DNA of 64,000 nucleotides from assembly GCF_900142135.1 (NCBI RefSeq), contig NZ_FQZU01000001.1, forward strand, positions 1 to 64,000. The letters run 5' to 3'. A model generated the notes under the pieces. It made no database searches and was not told where the DNA came from. It worked only from the letters and a program-made list of their open reading frames with translations. How positions within the stretch are numbered: position 1 is the first letter of the stretch; every line of letters starts with the position of its first letter. The stretch is from Desulfatibacillum alkenivorans DSM 16219 (GTDB lineage Bacteria; Desulfobacterota; Desulfobacteria; Desulfobacterales; Desulfatibacillaceae). This document shows, in pieces, positions 61,440 to 64,000 of this stretch. Position numbers and translations under genes: made by a program.

Positions 61440-62066
61440 TCATGGCAAAGCGCCGGCTGTGAACCGGCCTGCGTGAAGCTCAGCCAGGAGTTGGGCGTCG
61501 TCCTTGATGTCCTGTTCAAAAATGGTCACGTGAACGCCCAGATCCTGGATCAAATGGGCGTCGCTGCCTCCTGTTCCGGGCTTGCCCAGTTTATCCGCCA
61601 CCTGTGCGGCCAGGGCGTTGTCGTTATCCGACACCTTGCCGTTACGGACCTCAATGGCGTGGACGTACTTGAACACCTTTTTGGCCGCGGCCTGGTCCAG
61701 GTTCATTTCCAACTGGCCCACGCCGAAGGTCTTGAAGCCCCGGAACGGATGAGCGGCGATGGCGAAAGCCCCGGCCTCTTCCACGTCCTTCCATAAGGCC
61801 CGGGCCGTGACCACGCCCTGGACGTCTTTTTCCAGGCCGAAAACCAGAATGTCGCCCTGGGCCGTGGTGATTTCGTTTCCCCGGAAAATTTTTACGCCAT
61901 GGCCTGCGGCAAGCGCCTTGACGTCCTCCAGGTCCCAAAGCGCTTGGTGCTCGGTCAGGCAAAAGCCGTCCAGGCCGATCTCCTTGGCTTTCAACACCAG
62001 TTCAGCCGGTTCGATCTGACTGCATTGAGACTTGGGCCATGTATGGACGTGTAAGTCGATTATCAC
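61440..62066 (-). CDS. PHP-domain metal-dependent phosphoesterase
   Basis: The 208-residue protein has the PHP fold motifs: DLHVHTW (motif I), LTEHQALW, GNEIT, AIAAHPFRGF and GSDAHLIQDLG, which supply metal ligands for a trinuclear phosphoesterase site. It likely hydrolyses a phosphoester, possibly a nucleotide or phosphosugar; related small PHP proteins have several substrates. The start is a GTG at 62066 with GGAGCGAAC in front. It is not adjacent to a polymerase or histidinol-phosphatase partner. It ends 86 bases before the PsiE-like start, so both may be on one transcript. Confidence 0.88.
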   Translation of the reverse strand: MIIDLHVHTWPKSQCSQIEPAELVLKAKEIGLDGFCLTEHQALWDLEDVKALAAGHGVKIFRGNEITTAQGDILVFGLEKDVQGVVTARALWKDVEEAGAFAIAAHPFRGFKTFGVGQLEMNLDQAAAKKVFKYVHAIEVRNGKVSDNDNALAAQVADKLGKPGTGGSDAHLIQDLGVHVTIFEQDIKDDAQLLAELHAGRFTAGALP

Positions 62067-62202
62067 CGTTCGCTCCTTTTTCTTGAATGTTCACAGGCCC
62101 AACTGGCCGTCCCTCTCGTTCCCATGCTGTCAGCCAGTATCGCAGCAGTTTTTTTGCGATATGGGCTGTCGCGTGGGAATGCAAACGGGAGCCGCCAACT
62201 TC

Positions 62203-62230
62203 CTCAAACGTCAAACGTAGATTTGACCCC
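62203..62230. repeat. Half-site of the 28-bp inverted-repeat family
   Basis: CTCAAACGTCAAACGTAG followed by ATTTGACCCC matches the right arm of the hairpins at 55581 and 63223 with one mismatch. The left arm is missing. It lies six bases beyond the stop of the DUF2889-like gene. The remaining spacer to 62067 holds no gene. Confidence 0.85.
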
Positions 62231-62235
62231 ATTGC

Positions 62236-62655
62236 TTATGCGGGCTGCCAGTTTTCCAGGAACGCCTCCTGGTCCAGGCCGGGATCGGTGCACAAGGCCA
62301 GGTAAAGATCCCGGGACCTTAAGGCCTGCTCAAAACAGCGGCCGCATTCGATGACGATTTCCGCAAAATGTTCGCATCCCTTGCGGCCGATCTCCTTCAT
62401 GATGGCTTTGTCCCAATCCTTGGTGCGCAAAGACATTCCCACGGCGGTCTGCAAGACGGGCACGGCCTGGGGGCACACAAAATTGGTGTAGCGCTTCATG
62501 TCGCCTTCGATCTTTACGATTTCGCCGTCCGAAATGCGGACGTCCATGTTGATTTCCATATTGTAAATATGGTCCGTCTGGCTTCCGTTGAACCGGATGG
62601 TATCGTCGTCTATGAATTCAGCCCCGATGATTTGGCTGCGATTGAATGATATCAT
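62236..62655 (-). CDS. DUF2889-like protein
   Basis: The 139-residue protein resembles DUF2889 proteins: a β-rich first part (IIGAEFIDDDTIRFNGSQTD, MEINMDVRISDGEIVKIEGD), then CPQAVPVLQTAVGMSL, WDKAIMKEIGRKGCEHFAEI, where the GCxH motif is a family mark. Function is unknown. It lacks a signal peptide. AGGGGAGGAATCC precedes the ATG. A second, diverged gene of the same type lies immediately upstream on the same strand (62709-63200), so the two are a paralogous pair. Both stand next to repeats of the RAYT/REP type. Confidence 0.7.
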   Translation of the reverse strand: MISFNRSQIIGAEFIDDDTIRFNGSQTDHIYNMEINMDVRISDGEIVKIEGDMKRYTNFVCPQAVPVLQTAVGMSLRTKDWDKAIMKEIGRKGCEHFAEIVIECGRCFEQALRSRDLYLALCTDPGLDQEAFLENWQPA

Positions 62656-62708
62656 GGATTCCTCCCCTGAATGATCATGGAAAGTCGCGTTTTAAAAAAC
62701 AAGACGGA

Positions 62709-63200
62709 TTACAGGTCCAGCCCTTTCATGATGGGGCTGTCGTCCTGGAACGAAATGCAGCTGCGCACCAGCCTGGGGCTGCTCTTGACCATAGCCCGCA
62801 CGGCTTCCAGCCTTTCTTCGTCGGTTTCCAGGGCTTCCCCGATTTCCAGACCGGGCCGGGTGAAGTGCAAAATCACCGCGTTGCAGCATTCCAATACCGC
62901 TTCGGACAACAGGGACTGGCCTTCCGGGCCGCCCAATACGCCGCGTACGATCTTCCTGAGGCCCGCGCCGATGTTCACGCCTTCCACGTCTTCGATAATC
63001 TCGGAAGCGTCCTCCAGGCCCTTGGGAACGAACCTGCCAAGCTCCGCCGTCGCTTCGATGATCTCCAAAGCCGGGGGCTGCACCACCAGGTTGACTTCCA
63101 TTTTCAGCAGATCATCCGTAAGCCTCCAGGAGACTCTCAGGGTTCCGTCTTTCCGCGGCTCCACTTCCACGACTTTATTTCTCAGGAATTTTACGATCAT
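62709..63200 (-). CDS. Second DUF2889-like protein
   Basis: The 163-residue protein has a similar layout to its neighbour: MIVKFLRNKVVEVEPRKDG, a β-rich part (LRVSWRLTDDLLKMEVNLVV), PPALEIIEATAELGRFVPKG, VNIGAGLRKIVRGVLGGPEG, and a C-terminal helical part with ECCNAVILHF. The GCxH motif of the neighbour is not kept here; two adjacent cysteines stand at ECCN. I start at the ATG at 63200 with AGGAGGGACAG in front. The longer frame from 63269 would include the repeat hairpin and is not real. Function is unknown. Confidence 0.65.
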   Translation of the reverse strand: MIVKFLRNKVVEVEPRKDGTLRVSWRLTDDLLKMEVNLVVQPPALEIIEATAELGRFVPKGLEDASEIIEDVEGVNIGAGLRKIVRGVLGGPEGQSLLSEAVLECCNAVILHFTRPGLEIGEALETDEERLEAVRAMVKSSPRLVRSCISFQDDSPIMKGLDL

Positions 63201-63222
63201 CTGTCCCTCCTGTGTTTTCAAT

Positions 63223-63292
63223 GGGGTCAAGTCTACGTTTGACGTTTGAGACGTGAGATTGGCGCTCAAACGTCAAACGTAGACTTGACCCC
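63223..63292. repeat. Second copy of the 28-bp inverted repeat hairpin
   Basis: The arms at 63223-63250 and 63265-63292 are identical to those at 55581-55650; only the loop differs (ACGTGAGATTGGCG against ACTTAAAGCACGGG). It lies 23 bases upstream of the second DUF2889-like gene, where its promoter would be expected. Confidence 0.93.
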
Positions 63293-63536
63293 AGTCCTTT
63301 TGGTTGGAATTAAGTCGGCCTTTGGGATAAGTCGTAGCAAAGGCCCGGTATGCTTGGCAATGAAAATAGGGTGATTCCCGCATCGAGCCGCAAAACAGGG
63401 AGAAATTCCAGCCTGGAAGAGGCGATATCCCCTGATTATCAGCGGGACAGGTGTGACTTTTCTGAATCTGAATTCCTGGGGAGAATATTCAGAATTCACG
63501 CCGTACGGCGCCAAGGCCGGTATGGGAAAGCCGAAC
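63293..63536. other. Intergenic region before the radical SAM gene end
   Basis: No gene was recognised in about 245 bases. An 82-codon minus-strand frame across it runs into the hairpin and has no family resemblance. AATTCCTGGGGAGAATATTCAGAATT is partly palindromic (near 63470-63496). Confidence 0.4.
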
Positions 63537-64000
63537 TCAAGCGTCGTACCAGTCGGGCTTCCACAAGGTGTCGATGCCGGAGAATCCCTTGAAGCGTGTG
63601 CCTTGGGTCAGGGTTCCCTTCAGATCCTTCAGAATAACCCGCATAATGGCGAAGGCGAACCACCGGTGCAGGTCCCTTCGGATGGGATGGGGCGAAAACA
63701 TGCGGCTGAAATATTGCAAAGGCTTTTTGGCCACAAAGTTTTTGTAGCACCATTGGGTGGCTTCGGCCACTTCCTCCCGGGAGCAATGATAGGTGCGCAT
63801 GGAGGGGTAGAACATGTCGAATTTTTCGAAGTTGGTTTCTTCAACCAGGCCTTCCTTCAAGGCCCAGTCGTAAAACTGAGTGCCGGGAAAGGGCTGGATG
63901 GGATGAAAGGCGGCGAAATCCAGGTTGCAGGCGTGGGCGTGCTTTAACAGGCCTTTGATGGAATCCACGGTGTCGTCGGGAAGGCCGGTGATGTAGGTGG
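63537..64000 (-). CDS. Radical SAM protein, C-terminal part (continues past the window)
   Basis: The visible 154 residues are the C-terminal end of a larger protein whose start lies beyond the right edge. Reading from the edge, TYITGLPDDTVDSIKGLLKH matches the end of a radical SAM/B12-binding-type core (GLPxxT...), followed by AFHPIQPFPGTQFYDWALKEG, another family motif, and a C-terminal region RWFAFAIMRVILKDL. The cluster cysteines are not in the window. Members modify lipids, cofactors or antibiotics; the sequence does not settle the substrate. The ATG at 63968 is internal. Confidence 0.8.
   Translation of the reverse strand, partial: TYITGLPDDTVDSIKGLLKHAHACNLDFAAFHPIQPFPGTQFYDWALKEGLVEETNFEKFDMFYPSMRTYHCSREEVAEATQWCYKNFVAKKPLQYFSRMFSPHPIRRDLHRWFAFAIMRVILKDLKGTLTQGTRFKGFSGIDTLWKPDWYDA

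Overview
The window looks like part of the chromosome of a Desulfobacteraceae-type sulfate-reducing deltaproteobacterium (Desulfatibacillum or a relative). This is inferred from gene content: several heterodisulfide-reductase (Hdr) type flavin/iron-sulfur proteins including a selenocysteine form, NuoE/NuoF-like subunits, a rubredoxin, many PAS histidine kinases and sigma-54 regulators, an MttB-family methyltransferase, and moderately GC-rich coding sequence with AT-rich spacers full of palindromic repeats. No rRNA, tRNA or CRISPR array was recognised.

Layout. 1-330: end of an ISAs1-type insertion sequence. 0.7-4.3 kb: redox operon with a membrane Hdr-like FeS protein, HdrB, a short selenocysteine HdrA module and a NuoE-like subunit. 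4.4-7.3 kb: histidine kinase with an N-terminal Rossmann-like domain plus its sigma-54 activator. 7.4-9.1 kb: HNH protein, an autoregulated MarR regulator and an exported protein. 9.5-11.9 kb: NfeD-like protein and flotillin. 12-15.5 kb (minus strand): MttB-family methyltransferase, TSUP permease, TrmO. 15.8-18.8 kb: metal-chelate or corrinoid type ABC importer. 19-22.3 kb: OprP-like porin and an exported protein with two CxxCH motifs. 22.3-24.1 kb: repeat-rich spacer, membrane protein and MarR regulator. 24.5-25.9 kb: sigma-54 driven double-receiver protein. 26.1-31.2 kb: NuoF-like protein and a large NuoG/HdrA fusion. 31.2-36.5 kb: accessory island, a CHAT protease/NB-ARC/TPR gene with a small partner gene, bracketed by near-identical 126-bp direct repeats. 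36.5-40.3 kb: phosphotransferase, rubredoxin and zinc-ribbon pair, DegT aminotransferase, stand-alone IMP cyclohydrolase. 40.5-46.5 kb: nitrogen control cluster glnD-amt-glnB-glnA behind a strong sigma-54 promoter. 46.7-51.6 kb: two multidomain sensory proteins bracketed by a duplicated glnA 3' end. 51.8-64 kb: methyltransferase, duplicated small Cys-containing protein, ispG-proS, relA/spoT, hybrid kinase, PsiE-like protein, PHP protein, two DUF2889-like proteins and the end of a radical SAM gene.

How the genes may work together. The NuoE- and NuoF-like proteins, HdrB and the two HdrA-derived proteins have the parts of a flavin-based electron-bifurcating or confurcating NAD(H)-Hdr complex split over two loci 22 kb apart. 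The free-standing HdrA piece carries the FAD and CxxU half that the large fusion appears to lack next to its first HdrA block. The glnD-amt-glnB-glnA genes form the classical PII nitrogen circuit. The most system-like accessory locus is the CHAT-STAND gene with its translationally coupled partner: it has the architecture of a caspase-like, NTPase-controlled conflict module, with the partner as candidate substrate or effector. All functional assignments come from reading motifs; no database search was run.
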